DNA of 64,000 nucleotides from Dicaeum eximium (taxonomy: Eukaryota > Chordata > Aves > Passeriformes > Dicaeidae): positions 1,323 to 65,322 of the forward strand of contig VWZP01005850.1 in assembly GCA_013396995.1 (NCBI GenBank), in the 5' to 3' direction. The first letter of the stretch is position 1; every line of letters starts with the position of its first letter. The position numbers were made by a program, and so were the translations under genes. Below are positions 1-14,900 of this stretch, piece after piece. Below the pieces are notes generated by a model that ran no database searches, was not told the DNA's origin, and saw only the letters and a program-made list of their open reading frames with translations.

Positions 1-6
1 GTGACC

Positions 7-44
<38 letters not shown>
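7..44. repeat. (TA)n microsatellite
   Basis: Alternating TA dinucleotides with a single C interruption lie at the left edge of the window. The tract begins after the first six bases and stops at the CCAAGC that starts unique sequence. Confidence 0.95.
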
Positions 45-3000
45 CCAAGCAACATGCTAAGCCATGTGAGAGCTCAGAACCTTCCCAGAGCTTAAGCCAC
101 ATCAGCCACCAGGAAGATGAAATCTTGATCTCAGTGAAATCAGCAGCAGAAGTGTCAGCTGATTTTATCAGGAATGCACACCTGGCCTGCAGGACTGCCA
201 GGCACTGCTGTTCAGACTGCCACTGCAGACACTTGGAATCAGAGCTGCTTCTCTGGCCTGTCGTGCCTTTACAGAAACCATGTCAGTTAAGAGGATAAGT
301 AGAAGTGATACACAATCCAAAAAAGCTGCCAGCTTTCAGTATTCTGAGTTATCTCATCAAGGTTTTACAGGGATTCACTGTCTAAGGTTTGCATCTCATG
401 CCCAATAAATGCATTAGGGCTAGATACAGGGCAAGATTCAGCAAAGAAAACAGAACAAAATATGTCTGAAATGTACATTTGGAAAAACTGTGTTGCAGTT
501 CACAGAATCTTGCAATAGTGGTCCATGCAGAAAAGGGGGTGAGTGCTTGGGCTAGGTAGGACTATCTTGTTTGGCATTTGCGCTTTGCATGTTTTAAAAA
601 CAATATCAAACCTCATGGGGTGTAGATAAAATGGGAATTTAGGCAGTACACTTCCTAGGGGAGCAGGTATGAGTAACAGAAGATTTTAGCTTGTGGGAAG
701 CCAGCCAACTGGTAGCTGCCATGATTTACAGCTAGAAAGGGAAATTAAAACATGGGAGTCCGCTTCCTTGTCGTTTGATGTTTTTAATAATGTTATTAAT
801 ACATGTTATATTAAACAGTCACCAAAGACAAAGTGAGTGACTAGACTAGTTAAATTAGTGGGCTCTTTTTTCTGCCCATAAAACCTGTTTAATACTAAGC
901 AGCAAGCCCAGAAAATGGTAAAGGACTACAACTCCTTCGTTCTGCACAATATCACTTTAAAATAAAGTTAATCTAATTCATGATGTGCATCTATAGGTTT
1001 TACAAGAACCTATAAATTCCAGGAAATTAACTTCCTCATCATCACATGTTTAAGCTGGTCTTTTTGAACAGGGATTTTATTTTAGTTAATCACTGCTGAT
1101 TTTTTTTCTGAAATCTGTTAGTGTTCAGTCTCTTGAAAGGAAAAAGAAAGTTGCTTTTATTTTATTTATCAAACTGGGATTTATTTCAGTCACTTGTATC
1201 AGGAAATGCTTGCTGCTAATGAACATATAGGCATACATCACTTGATATCTGCTTTCATGCTAATTAGCTAATTATTCAGTTATTATGCAGATTGGTGAAT
1301 TTGTCGTGGTTTGTTTTGCAAAGCAGGGACAAATTTTGAGGTAAAGTGAACAAAACTTAATAATATTGATTTCATCACTGATGGGCAATTTTTAGTTGAA
1401 GGTGTGGCTTAAAAATCAAATGCAGTTATATGGGGTGATCCTGCAGGTACTTTTACAAGATCTCAGTTCATTGTCTTTATTCATACTTCCCCTTCATGTG
1501 CTGCCTGAAGTTCCTGAGCTGCCCTCTGAAAGTCAAAACAAATACAAACTCCATTTCAAGGCAGTGTTATTATGAAGTTCTCTCTGACACTTTCATAAAC
1601 ATGCACAATTCTAACTTAGAGTAAACATCAGGTTTGTCACCTCAGTTGCTGTCTACATCTCAAGTCAAGAGCACTTCAACAGCAGTTGCTTTCTGCTGAT
1701 TAATATTTACCTGCATGGTCTTGTCAGTCAGCACTTGAAACCCAGAAGGCACCAAAACAGAGTTCAGTTTCTGTAATCAATGAGGATAATGCACCTTCTG
1801 AAGACACTCCAGCAATTTTGCAGAGTGAGATTAACACAATTTGCATCGAACAAGCAGTGACCTGATACCTTTCTGAGAGAGTTTTCACAGACTGAAAGAA
1901 CATTTTAAAAACCCCAACTTTGTCTCAGAGGCTCAGCTCAGTGGTTTGAAACAAACTTTCTGAGAATGGAAAAAAAATTGATTTTAAGTACAGAACTGAA
2001 ATAGGATTCAGTAGTAGGATTTAGCAGGAAACATGGACACCGGGATTGTTGAACACAGGGAATGGCTTACCCAAATCTGAGCTTCTCTTCTAGCCAACAC
2101 CACTTTTATTCCATTGGCAGCAAAGACAGTTCTCCATTTACATCCACAAGGAGTGCATTTGCTGAATGACTTGACAGAAGAAATGCTCTTTGCTCACTGT
2201 CAAAAATGAAAGCAGAAGTTTTGTAGCCTAATTGCTGGGGCCCATTACCCTCTTTCACCATTGCCTCCTTTTGTTCAGTGGACTGAGATATCTGCTGTCT
2301 GTTTTTCTGTGTGAATCTGGGACTTTATGTGTCAGGTCCTCTCCCTGCAAAATGAGTTTTATCTAGCATTTCATAAGGTCTGGTTCTGGTGGCTTTTCCC
2401 TCTATCTCACTACTAAATGAGATATTTTTCTTTTGGTGAAAACAGGGGTTTATGACCCCTTTAACCAAACCTTGGATAAGGAAAGGCTGGGATATTTTAG
2501 AGACAAGCTGTGCTGCTGTGTTACTGCTACTTTTGCACTACAAGGTGACATATTCAACATGAGAAACTCCTAACCAATTGAAATTAGTCTCCTGGGTGTA
2601 CAGAAAGCATAAACTGAAGAGAATTGGCTTGGGAAAGGCAGCATTCACTGATAGTTCATCTCTCTTTTTTGTGTCACTAAGCTAATAAGGAGAATAGCTG
2701 AGACCCACAGACTGCTTCCTTTTCTATTGTCCCCCAGAGTGTAGCTTGTGGGACTAGAAGAGTGAAAATTAAATTACCTTCTCATGCTTCAGATGAGTTG
2801 GATACCAAGGGACACTTGAATAAAGTTCTAATCAACAGCCAGTTTTCTGTGTGTAGTCAGAGAGGAGAAAAAACCCATGAATGCAGGATAATTATAAAGT
2901 CAGTCTTTGGCACAGCCAAAGAAGAGCTGCTCCTTTGAGGCATTAAAAGCTGGTGTTGTCATGGTGTGCTGACTCCTGACCCTGCTTCCTCTGTGTGCTG

Positions 3001-6000
3001 TTCTGAGCAGGTGGCAGGGAATATGGACTCTGTGTGTCCCTTCAGTCCCAGAAATCTGGGGGGGGTTTTGTCACCCTCTATTTCACAGGAGACATTCAAC
3101 CTACCCTGTCATCTCTTTTCAAAATCTCTTTGTTCTTATTGACCTTACTTTATCCTTGCCTAAATACTTACCTGGCAAGTGGAAGACCTCATATATGTGT
3201 GTTTTAATTGTGGGATAAAGCTTTACATGAATAAAATTGTAGTAGGTAGAGGGAGACTGAGACATGGCCATCTGCTTATATCCTTGCAAATTTTCTGGAA
3301 CCTGCAATTATCTGAGCATGAGCTCAGTGCTCTGAGTGTCTGAGTTCTTTGCTTGTAAGTGCCATTGAGTCTGCACTGTCTCTAAATGACCAACTGTTTC
3401 TTAGAAACTTTAGTTGAAAGAAATGTATGCCTTAGAATGAGCTGAGAATTGGCCACTAATTCTTGGCTTGAGCCATGAGAAGGGATTGTTTAACATGGTA
3501 GAATACAAAATAAAATGTTGTTAAAAATCAGTGCTTTATTTTGAGCCACTTCAGCTGTAGCAGTTCAAATTGCAGCCTTTGGAAAAGTGTTATGCATGGA
3601 AGCAGGAGCACACTTCAGAGTGACTTCAGTGAGGCAGAGAGAACTCTCCAACACTCACACACGGTGACCTCTGCACATCCTGTGGCTTAGTTAACCTTGC
3701 CTGGCCTTGGCTGTCTCCCAGAAGGTTTTTCAGTACTTTTAACAGGAGCTCCCCAGCAGTCCCACAGTGCATACATTTTTAAACTGCTCTCCATGCAACC
3801 ACTTTTGAATATTTGCAGTTAAAAATACAGAAAGCCCTTAATTATCCAAAGGAGTTGGGACCATGTTACTTCTGGCTTTCATTCATTTATATTTCTCTTT
3901 GTTGCTTGCACAAATATGAGCTTTTCAGATAAGTTGCTGTGGTGTTTTCCTGAAAATTAGTGCATTGACATTAGACAAAGTGCAAGGAAGTCTGTGCTCT
4001 AAAGGTGATAAATACATAGAAATAAAAATCAGAAGCACAAAGGCAACAGGAAAAGCAAAGGCAAAAATCAAGTTGTCCAAGTCAGCAAGTAGGAGCTAGT
4101 AAGATTCTGTTGTACTGGGCTTTATTTATATTTTTCTTTTTTTTAATGTCCATCACAAGGAAACTCGACAGAAATACTCACCTGACAGGCAGGCACAGAT
4201 TGAATTGTGTTTAACTGGGTGAAGATGAAGAGCTATATTGCAATGGTTTGAAAAAGGTTGTGAGAAGACAGCAGAAGTGATGGTCTGGATAGTCCAAATA
4301 CATGTTAGGGAGGATTTCTAGCCTCAGAAGTAGTGGGACCTTTGCAAGCAGATTGCTAGAGTCCATCCAATAAGTAAGCAAGCTGGTGACTTCTCAGTGT
4401 GGTTTCTCTCTTATGATTTTTCTGGAAAGTCCAAGAAAAAATTGCCTGTTAAAACCAGGTGAAAGAAATGCTTGTCTTTCTTGTGGTTGGCACAGGAGGA
4501 TCCTCTCTATTTACTGTGCCAGACCCTGGCAGATCTTTCTGTGTGCTGAATAAAAGAGTAGAAAGGAAGGGATTGGAAAACAAACAATACGTGCAAAGAC
4601 ACAAATCTTTGCTTTATAAAAAGTAGCATAAACTGACTGATGGGTCTGGTGCACGTTAGGGAAAGAGTTGCAATGTTAATAGTTATGAAGCTGACCCACA
4701 CTAGGACACCAATCAAAGTTAATGAGCTGAGTGTACATTAAAAGGACAATATAGAACACATCTGCACCTTCAGGTAGCCTGGAAATGATGAATGAGGCAC
4801 TTAGATAAAAAACCTGGTGGATTATCATTAACTGAATTCAAATCAGGAGGACTAGTGTTGCTTATCATAGAAATGGACTTGGGGCAGATATGACAGCCCT
4901 TAACCAAACATTTCAATTTACCAACTGAAGGCTTTTTAATAAGTGTTTATTTAAGCAGTATATTTTGTATCTTTTCTTCTCTTGCTGCCAGTCTGGAAGA
5001 CATTCATCAGTGCATCTTTCTTTCATACCCTTGGTGGCTGAGTTTCAAGCTTTTGAAAAGAAAGCAAGAAATAATAGAACCTACTTGTTAACATGGAAGC
5101 AGAAGAAAACTGTTTTTTCCAGAAGTGTGACTGTAAAAATAATGTCTCTTTCTTGTTCCATTAGTCCAAGCTGAGGACTGCCATTGTTCAGTTGTGTCCC
5201 ACCCAAGGCTGGTGACTGCCAGTGGGATGGAGCCTGTACAATGCTGAGAGCTGCACAGATGGGTGGTAAGGAAAGGCATTTACCTTTGAGAACTTACAGT
5301 CTAAATGAATGCAACAGACATATTATTGGAGAGGCTGCTTAATTCTTGTAGGTCCTTTAATATTTTTGTAAGTTCCTGTTTGTTTCTGCTGCTCTTTCCA
5401 AAGTGGCTCAAGTTTTAAACAAATCACTGGATTTCTGTCTTCTTTTCCTTCTTTTTCTTTTCACTTTTACTTTGTATTTTCATTTTTTTTAAAAATTTTT
5501 CTTTCCTAAATAACTGTTCAAAGATCTCTGAGTTCTTAATGCCTCAGGCAGTCTGGAAAGGCCTCCTAAGTACTTAGTCCCAGTGTCTCTCAATTTAGAG
5601 TTTATTTCCTTAGGATTTGTTCATGGACTTTTCAAGCCAAGAAGAACTTTATGCAGAGAATTCTGCCTGTGAATACCATATAAATTATGTAGCATAGACT
5701 CAGAGCCTTTATTAAACTTGCGCAGGAGATCTCAAATTGGGAATTAATGGTTTTGTAGAGTTTGTACCATTGTATTTCTTCCCGAGGGCAAACATTAGAT
5801 GGGCAGATTCATCCTGTGTCTCCTCCTGCCTTTGGCAACGTAACCACAGGCTGTTCTGTGGGGAGATGTCTTGAAAGAAGAGTGGTACTGGAAGGATCCC
5901 TGCCTGGGAGAGGGAACTGAATATCTGAGGCCCACCCGTGCTGCTTTCGAAGAGACAGGTATTTTAAAAACAGCAGGAAATTCTGCGGTGGCAAACAAAG

Positions 6001-9000
6001 AGCTGTACCCTGTATTTACTGATTCTGGAGAAATGGCTGAGGTGCCACTTAGCTGGACAAGACTTCAAGGCATGCAGGGGCTGTTTAACATTTAGTCTGT
6101 TTGGCTGGGACTAAGCTGGATTGTGAGATTTCAGACATAGCAATATAATTCTTGATTAAATTTTACCCTGCTGTTACTGATAGTGTATACAGTTAAAACC
6201 AAATGAGAACATATGTTCTTCTAACTAAAACTTTCATTTATAGTCTGGGTTTTCTAAAGCACTGAAAGTATCTGCATTTTTAAAGGCTCTAAAGAAAATG
6301 AAGGAAACAAAAGAAACAGTAGTGCGTTCTGCTACAGGGTTTTGTGTGGTTGAGTAAAAAAAGGTTTGGACTGCAGCTCAGAAACCTGCCTAATCTCTAC
6401 CTGAAATCTGAGCAGCCTGGGCCTTGTGCTGCAGCTCCTCAGGGTGATGAGAGGCTACACTGGTGCCCTGGTTCTTTTCCAGCTGGAAAGGTGTGGTGGT
6501 AGAAAGCCTTCCCAGTAAAATTTGGGGACCATACCCATAGCTGCTTCATGAGAAAGTCAGTATCAGTTAAAAAAAAAAAATCTGCACAACATTTTCATGG
6601 GTTAACCTTAGTGTCTTTGACACATGTGAGAAAACTTTCTCACATGACAGATTTCTTTTCCTAAATGACTTTCATGAAATGAGGGCTCATGGGACAGCAA
6701 ATTGCCATAAAGCCTAACAAGTCAGAGGTTTTTATTCTACATTGTGAAGTCCCTCTATAATATACAGAGTGGAGTCAGATGTGTGTCTTGATCAGTTTTT
6801 GATGGGATAAAAGATTTGAGGGAATTGTTTTTAGCTTTCTGACATTATAATGAAAGTACAGGAAGGATAATGTTATTTAGACATAGTTCTGTGTAGGCAT
6901 AGAACCCTTAGTGCACACCATTAACTGAGGATTAAAGAAGAAGTAAAACTCTGGCAGTACTGAGAGATTTCATAGAAACCTTATGGTTTCCCTGTTCATC
7001 TTCTCCATAAAAATAACCAGGATTTGCTAGGGCTCACTGGTGGTATCTGTTACCATGGAGACTGGGGTTCAAGTTGTTTTTAAGGCACAGAAAACTGGTG
7101 ACTGTGGACCCATATCAAAGCTTTCTCCTTTAAAGCAAATATTATGTACAGGCACAATTAAAGACTAATTTGCAGAAGTACCCATGCTGTAAGAAGCAGG
7201 AATGTTAAGGATCAGACCAAAGGTCACTGGGAGCTCAGTTCTTCCACTGACGGAGAAGCTAAGCAATAAAAAGTCACTTTTGATGAAGTGCTTTCAAAGG
7301 TTGTAATTACTGATGTCTGAGGAAAAGCAGTGCTTGGCAAAAGCAAAACTTGAAAGAACTATTGCTCTGCAGATGATATTAAATAACACACATAATGGCC
7401 TAAAAGCAACAGGGAGGCAGAATCATGTCTTAGCGTGACCTACAGAATTATTGTGCCAGATTTCAGTCTTAAGGCACTTCATAAAAGAAAGCTCCTTGGT
7501 TTGGATTTTTCCATCAGCTGTTGGAACACAGCCTATGGCACAGCCTCCCCATCCACCATCCTCTGCAGAGATTCTGGAGAATTCCTGCTTGTAGGAGTGA
7601 GTGCAAATGAGTGTGCCATTTGTACATCGATACCATTTTTGCTGCTAGAACCTACTGCTGACCCCAGAAACCAGAACTTAAGCCCTCTCTCTCCTGTGGC
7701 AACAGGAAGTTTTCCTCCTGATTTCTCCCATCTCACTGAAGGGATGAATAATATTGTTATTGTGAAACTTTCAGCTCTGTGGTTTTAAAGTTGATGTGTT
7801 AAATTATCAGGCACGCAGTCCAGTTTGTCCAGTGCTCTTAGGTCATACCAGAGGTTTTTCTGCCCTATCATGGTATGTGGTTTTAGGCTGGTTGAGAGAA
7901 ATGTGCATGCATTATAATAAAATTTATGATTTATTAGTTTTAAACCACCTCATTGAAGGTGCTGATAAAATGTAGTTGTGTATTCTAATGAAGCTGTTGT
8001 AGGAAGAGGTTCTGAAGCTAATATCCAGTTGATTTTCACTTAGCATTCATAAGTAGAATTTTTGGAAATCTATGCAGGGAATGCTCAAGAAAAACATCTG
8101 TTTTTGAAAATAACAATTTAAATTTCAAAGAAACTATTTACATTTGAATAGCCCTATTTGAAAGTTCAAGGGGTCTGGTACTTCTGATTCGGAAAATGAT
8201 CTCTGGACCAAATTTTCTATTTGGTATTCAGTGTAGTAACAGATCTAATGAAATTAACTTGTATCAATGTGGATGCATGTAACATCCAATTATGGAGGAA
8301 TTTCATTGGCATTTAGCAATGGATTATCACAGTATTCCTTTAAAGTCTGGGATTTCAGTAAAAGGCAGGAAGAATGGCATCTAAACTAATTCTCAAGGAT
8401 AAAACTGAAAAGGATTCCAGTTGCTTCTTTTAATGAGGAGAAGTTTTCTGTTTTCAGTTTCTTTGCCAGTATCACTTGCTACATGACTGACTGATGTAGG
8501 AGTGGCCTTTCCAGCAGCCCTATTCAATTTAAAATTTAGGCTCCTCAGTGACCTGGATATTTTAAAAGACTCTCTCATTGGTGTCTATTAATCATGGCCA
8601 CAATATTAATAAGTACCTTCAACATGCAAAGACCTTATTATTGTTGATTTTTTTTGGAGGGCTTAGAGGTGCTGTAAGTTACATGTGTGTGTCTGTATGT
8701 AAAATGCATCCTGGAGCATCAGGGTGGGGCTTACTCTGGGACAGCTGACAGCATTTTCCAGTGATGGTGTCAGACACTTCTGAGGAAAGGTCTTACTGCC
8801 CATGATCCGTAACTTTGAACATCAAGAGACTGAAATTTTCTGGGTAAGGTATTTTCTAAAGAGTAATTGCATGATTGTTTGGGGGATTGGATGCTTGGTT
8901 TAGAGTTTTTCTGGGGATGAAAAGGGGCTGACATCTGCAGCACAGAACCAGAAAAGCTTCACCCTTGTCAAGAATGAAGCTGGGACAGAACACATTCACT

Positions 9001-10470
9001 TCTGCTAAAATTCTCCTTTGAAGAAGCCCAACGCCCTGACTCTCCGAGGCAGGAAATTGAAATCTGCTAGGGATTAACTACTGAGTCAGGGATGTTCCTT
9101 TTGATTTCCTCCTGCAATTGAAATGAAGCCTGTCCATTTGGGGATTTTTTTAATCACTGTGGCCCAATGTGCCAGCTGGGTCATGGCTTTTTTGTTAGCC
9201 TCTGTCTATCCTTCCACCCAAAATCTCTCCACAAGCAGGGAGCTGCAAGGAGCATGACCATCTCTGTCTTCTGATCTTTCCTGCACACTAAATTCGTGTG
9301 ATCCCCATGAAGCACTCCCTCTGCTACCTGGCAAAGATAATCCTAGCCTCTTTCTTCCAAGTTGGTCCTCCTTCTCTTTCTCATCTAATTCAGTTCTGCA
9401 CTTAACATTTGGCACCCTTTGCTTCAGAAACTTTGAAACAGCTCTCATCAAGAGTTTTATATTTCATGGCAAGTTTATAACTTTAACCAGAAATTTTCAA
9501 ACATGTTTAAGGAATGTAGGGGCTCATGTCTTCAATGACAAACCTTCAGGAAGTTTTCAAAATGTCAGGGTGGGTTGTTTGGAAACACCAATATGTAAAG
9601 ACAAATGACATGCCTAAGCAAAGTCCAGAACAGAGGTCTGTGAAACATCTTTAGAAAGTTCAGTGGGTTAAAGAATTTATATACGGTTATAGTTCCAATT
9701 AAGATTGCCAGCTTGGCAGTTGGCCCACGGAGGACAATTGTTTACCACAACATCACCTCAAGTTTTGTTGACAGATCATCACAGTTGCTGTTTTCTATTT
9801 AAGTAATTCATGCCCGGAGCATCTGATGTGAAGTGTATTGGAAGAGATATGTGCAGCTCCTCTGTCTGTGCTAAGACAGTTACTAGCCCATGCTGTCAAT
9901 CTAATCACTTTCAGAAGCCCTAAAAAAACCCCAACAGCATAGTCTGAGAAATGTTGATGTTTATGAGATGCTCAAATACTACATTTATGAGAGTCAAATG
10001 CCTAGGCAATTAGCCAGATATAGCTACCCTTTTATAAAGACAGGGAATCAGAACAAAGTACAATAAATGTATTTTTTTTAGATTTATCTTATTATTCAAT
10101 ATTACAATGTCTGAAAAAATTTAAAATAATGGCTTTTTTTTCTTTAATATGCAGTTATAGGCACATCCCCTCCTTATGGGGAAAGAACAGGAGCTGAAAT
10201 GTCCCCTATAAAACATATTTCAGACTAACAGAGGAATTCCTTCTAACTTCAATGGCCTTTGAATCCCACCCTGGGAGATTTTATGGGTTGCCCAAAACCA
10301 CTTACAAAGTCTGGAAGCAGGCAGAAGGAAATCCAGTTCCTAACATGCCTCAGCTCCACAGACTGCCATTTCCTCAACCACTTGCAAAGTTGTGTTGACT
10401 TAAACATGGTGGGAAAGAGGCGAGCTGGCTGCAGAGAACTTCCACTGCTGGGGCTGAAGGCAGTTGGGAT
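45..10470. other. Unique A+T-rich non-coding DNA
   Basis: No open frame here exceeds about 120 codons, and none shows a recognisable domain, a consistent splice-site pair or a repeated family motif. Only short homopolymer runs are seen, such as the A-run near 6570 and the T-run near 8650. It could be intergenic or intronic; the sequence alone does not decide. Confidence 0.6.
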
Positions 10471-10740
10471 GGCAGGGCAGTGTGACAGGGCAGTGTGACA
10501 GGGCAGTGGCAGTGTGACATGGCAGTGTGACAGGGCAGTGTGGCAGTGTGACAGGGCAGTGTGGCAGGGCAGTGTGACAGGGCAGTGTGACAGGGCAGTG
10601 GCAGTGTGACATGGCAGTGTGACAGGGCAGTGTGGCAGTGTGACAGGGCAGTGTGGCAGGGCAGTGTGACAGGGCAGTGTGACAGGACAGTGTGACAGGG
10701 CAGTGTGGCAGTGTGACAGGGCAGTGGCAGTGTGACAGGG
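10471..10740. repeat. Minisatellite of GGCAGTGTGACA-type units with a 92-bp higher-order repeat
   Basis: The array is built from short units of about 7-13 bp related to GGGCAGTGTGACA and GGCAGTGTGGCA. A 92-bp block at 10501-10592 is repeated without a single difference at 10593-10684. It is preceded by a 30-bp partial copy and followed by a variant stretch to about 10740. Because the units lack stop codons in reverse, all three minus frames stay open across the array and yield spurious Cys/His/Leu/Pro/Thr-rich proteins. Such arrays are usually length-polymorphic. Confidence 0.95.
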
Positions 10741-11894
10741 ACCCAGCCCTGGTGGCAATGTCTGGAGGGGACAGATGGCCCAGCTGGTGGCAGTGCTGCC
10801 CCTCGCTCTGTTTGTGTGGCACAGCCCCTGTCTGCACTGGCCACGTGGGCTCCAGGGCTGGCACTGACAGGAACTCTGAGCCCTGCCAGGATGGCTGGCC
10901 TTTACTGCTGCCCTGGGAGATGTCCCTGAGGGGTACAGGACAGGGTAAAAGCAACGTGTAATGCCCCTTCCTGCAAGGATGAGTGTTGCCCCACATCTCA
11001 GGGGTCACCAGTTGTTCCTATTGGAGTCCTGTCAGGGTGAATCAAGACTCTTGACTCCAATATCAGGAGGCTTCTATTATTTTTTGAAATTACTCCATTG
11101 TTCAGAAGGGTTTGGGCTATTTCTGCCCAGGTACAGATCTGCATCTTGCTTCTTCATACCCAAACTGCTAGATTGCCAGAAAATGTTTTTTTCAGAGAGA
11201 TAGCAATTCTTTATATCATAGGTTGGGAAAAGAAAACCACATCTCCCATATCGAGAGACAGGGCAAAGGAATGCATTTTGTCCTTGAAACACACACACAA
11301 AGATTTGAAATCTGCAGAGAAAAAAGAGCTTTCCTATGGAAGAAAAAACACAGCAAGTTTGCGTCTAAGAAACTTATAAAATGTCCAGAGACAGATGGGG
11401 AATGCTGTATGGCAGCTGCATGTGGAGGGAGAGGAACTCATCCAGGACATTGCAAATGCTGCCCTCACAAGCCCTGCTGGCCGTGCCTGACCTGCTTTCA
11501 CTGGTGCTGCTTTTATGGAATTACTGTTCCTATAACCCACAGAAATTACGTGGGCCTAGGGTTCAAGGCACGTGGCAAACATATACAATGAGCATTACTC
11601 ACATCTGTATTCAGCTTCTGTAATTTTGAACCAAGAAGCGATTTTTGTCCCCAAGTGCTGGGTGCGCTGGTGACGAGCTGAGTTAGTGCAGTGCGTAGCA
11701 CCATCTAGGGACCAGGATGCTTTTAGGGTCTTCAAACTGTGCAGCATGGCCTGAGTGCCAGCTGTACAGTGCACATGTGCCCTTCATCCAGCCATACTTT
11801 TTTATGTTTATACTATTTCAGGCACATATATAATATTCCCCCCGTTTGTATCTATATATATGCATAATAATTCACATACATTATATTTCTCTCA
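10741..11894. other. Unique non-coding DNA, somewhat G+C-richer at its start
   Basis: The first 250 bp beside the minisatellite are G+C-richer than the surroundings, and the rest is A+T-rich. Overlapping open frames of 60-120 codons on both strands show no domain or splice pattern. Confidence 0.5.
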
Positions 11895-11938
11895 GTGTGT
11901 TTATATATATATATGTGTGTGTATGTATCGTGTGTGTG
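11895..11938. repeat. (TA)n(TG)n compound microsatellite
   Basis: A run of GTGTGT, then TATATATATATA, then TGTGTGTGTATGTATCG and TGTGTGTG. Alternating purine/pyrimidine of this kind is a typical slippage-prone microsatellite. Confidence 0.9.
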
Positions 11939-14900
11939 CCCCTAGCAGTGCACAGCTGAAATGGAGAGTAAATCCATATTTACAAACAGAAAGCTGACAG
12001 TTACATACTCCACATTTTCAGAATTCTTTGGTGCTGTTATTATCAGCTGGTGTTAATGCAGCAGCCAGTCTCTCCTGGGCTGTAACAGGCTTTTCCAAAT
12101 ATTTGTGCCTAAAATGTAGCAGTTGATCCTGTGGTGTATGATACATTGCACTGCAGAGAAAATTGGAGTTGATGTCTAGGCTGCTTTGAAGCTTCTCCCT
12201 ACGTAAAATGGGGAAGATAAAGATAATAGTACTGGGAGACTTCAGGAGGGGTCAGAGCCTCTGTTTTAAGAAAAACATTTCTTAAAAACAATAAAGCCAT
12301 TTCTGTCCTGGCATTCAAACAGAGTGTCTTGGCCAGAGCTGGGATTATAATCTCCTTAATGAAAACATTTTAGGATTCCTTGATTCAGACCAATATCCTG
12401 AAAGCTGCTTATTGCTCAATAAATCAATAAAATCAATAAAATCAGTAAATCAATACATTTGGAGACAAAATCAAGTAAAAGAGACTAGAATCACAATCTG
12501 ATGTAACCATAACAACAAATCTGGATATTAAAAAGTGATCTTTTAAAAACATAAAGCTTACTGTGCCCTATTCAGTTAGCCTGTTCACCATGAATTTAAA
12601 TGTTTATCTTCTTTATGCTGCCAAGAATAGTTGGCCTCCAAGTGGGTTCTGTTCAGGCTTGTTGTGGACAAGTTCTGTTTGAGAAGAACTTGTAAACTCC
12701 AAACCCTGTTTTAGGGAAATAGCTGTTTTGCAGAGGCACCTAATTTTTGTTGAGCTATTTGCACTGGTAAATATTAACGTTTGACTGTATTTGTAAAATT
12801 ATATTCATTAATGCAAATTTCATGCAGTCTGTAGTATACTTATGTAAGCAGTGTTCACAGACCATGTTCTTATTATGGATGCATCTCAAGCCAGCTCATG
12901 TTGCTGTCTGTTTGAGTGGGTTTTGGTCTACAGAAACGATGTCTCTTGCACTTGAGTATGATGCCATTTGCTATTTCCTTTGAAGGTCCTGCTCCTGAAA
13001 AGAATTATTCTGGATCAATTTTCCATACAATTTTAGCTGGCCGTGACAGCCTTCTGTTTAAATCAGTGGTGCAACCCAAGCTAAGATACCAAGTGAAATT
13101 TTTCTTTTTGTTCTTTTTCTGCAATGAATTTTGATGTAAAAAGTTCTACCATTAAATGTGAACAATCATTTTTATGGTTTTACATTACTATTAAGTCACT
13201 ACTTTACCACTTTGGTACTACTGTACTATGTACTTCATTTTCTATTTCTGTATTTTTGCTTAACCCACAGGAATCACTGATGCAGTAAAAATTCTGGCTT
13301 TTCAGTCACTCTGCAAATAACAAGGATTTTTCTTGCAGTCTAGACTAAATTGAATATTATTGGTGCCTAATTTTTTACACCTACCATGTGTCAGACACTT
13401 AGTATTCAAGAAGTATGTTCCCATCCAAACAATGCTCCTTAAGTGCAGTCCCAAAAGTATAATTGGGGCATGCAGTGAGTTCCCTCCTCATTGAAATTTC
13501 CTGTGATTTCCATCTGCAGAATCATGAAGCTGGAGCATTTTCCATTCTTCTGTCAGATGCCCATGTTTGACTGAGCTCTACTTTATAGTGGGAGATTAGG
13601 GACAGAGATGCTGAGGTGTTGGCTTGAATGCAGGGACTCCATTTCTAAACTGCTCCTACAAACCTCCATTGCTGGGAACTGCACAGCTCTTTCAAGAAGT
13701 CTGTTAAAGAAACCACAGGTTAATTTTGAAACAGCTCCTACTGACTCATGCCAAACTTAGAAGGAAAGTTGTCTCTAAAAACCATATTTCTTCCTTTTCC
13801 TAGGGGATAACCAGAAGCTGGCCCTGGTCCTACAGTGAGTTCCCTTTGACAGATGGAGCTGCACAGGCCCAGGGTTTCCAGGGACACTGTAATTGTTATA
13901 AGAGGAAGTGATCCTACTTCCTATTGGTGGGCACTGACAGCTCAACCCTTCCACTGCCTGTCACCTCAGTAGGGACTGGTCCTTCAGGTGAGCTGATCTT
14001 CTGCAGTTTGCTAAAATGAACTGATCTAATCTTGCCTTGGATGTTCTGTAATTGTACAGACCCTGAGCTGCTGATGATAGTCTGTGGAACTGAAGTCCAG
14101 CTCCTCTAAAATCACACCATTCTCTAGTGAGATGGCACAGCCATCCTGGGAGGTCTTCCCTTCTCTCTTTTGCTGCTAAGCAGGGAACAGATCTCCTCCA
14201 TTCCCTTTAGGGTAAAGAATTGGGCCCCCAAATGTGTGTCAGTGCTGCTCTGCTGGTCAGTCTGAGGGTGGGCTCTCATCTCTCAGCTGTCAGGAGTGGT
14301 TTGATATTGAGAGATCTGAGAAGTTGAGCTGTTGGTTTGAATCCAAGAACTGCAATTCTTGGTTCCTTCTACAATGTAAGCATTAGAAGCTTGGAAGCAG
14401 TGGAGTCAGCTCAGAGTAGTGCATCAGAAATGAGGGATGTGGTTTGTTTTAGGAGAGGCTGTATATAGACAGAGACAGCAGAAGAAGTGAGAGGATGGAG
14501 TTAGGACAGACATCGATTGTCACAGGTGCTGTGGAGAGGGGGAGTGGGGAAATTATACAGTTTCTTACCTTACAGAAGTCAGAAAGTGTCTCTGATGCAA
14601 CGATAGGAACATGTTTGAAACAAGCTAGAAGGAGGCATTTTGTCATACATTGCACTGTAATAGCTCTGGAATGTTGCCAGAGGCTGTAGAGGAGACTGGA
14701 AGTGGATTTAGAAAAATAACTGACGGGTTCAGGGATCAGAGCTTCCATCAGTGACAAGAAGCCTGAGGGTCTGGATACAGCTTCTAGAAATCCCTCAGCT
14801 GCTGATTCCTGGAGTGTGTAGCAGGAAAATAAACATTCTGTAGGGAGTTTTTCTTAAGGAAGGAGAGGTAAAAAATTGCTATTAGCCACTGAAGAGTAAA

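Noticed and set aside
10249..11008. Three overlapping minus-strand frames of 156-202 codons rich in Cys, His, Leu, Pro and Thr
   Set aside because: They run through the short-unit minisatellite, which lacks stop codons in all three reverse frames. The repeated translation is a by-product of the DNA repeat.
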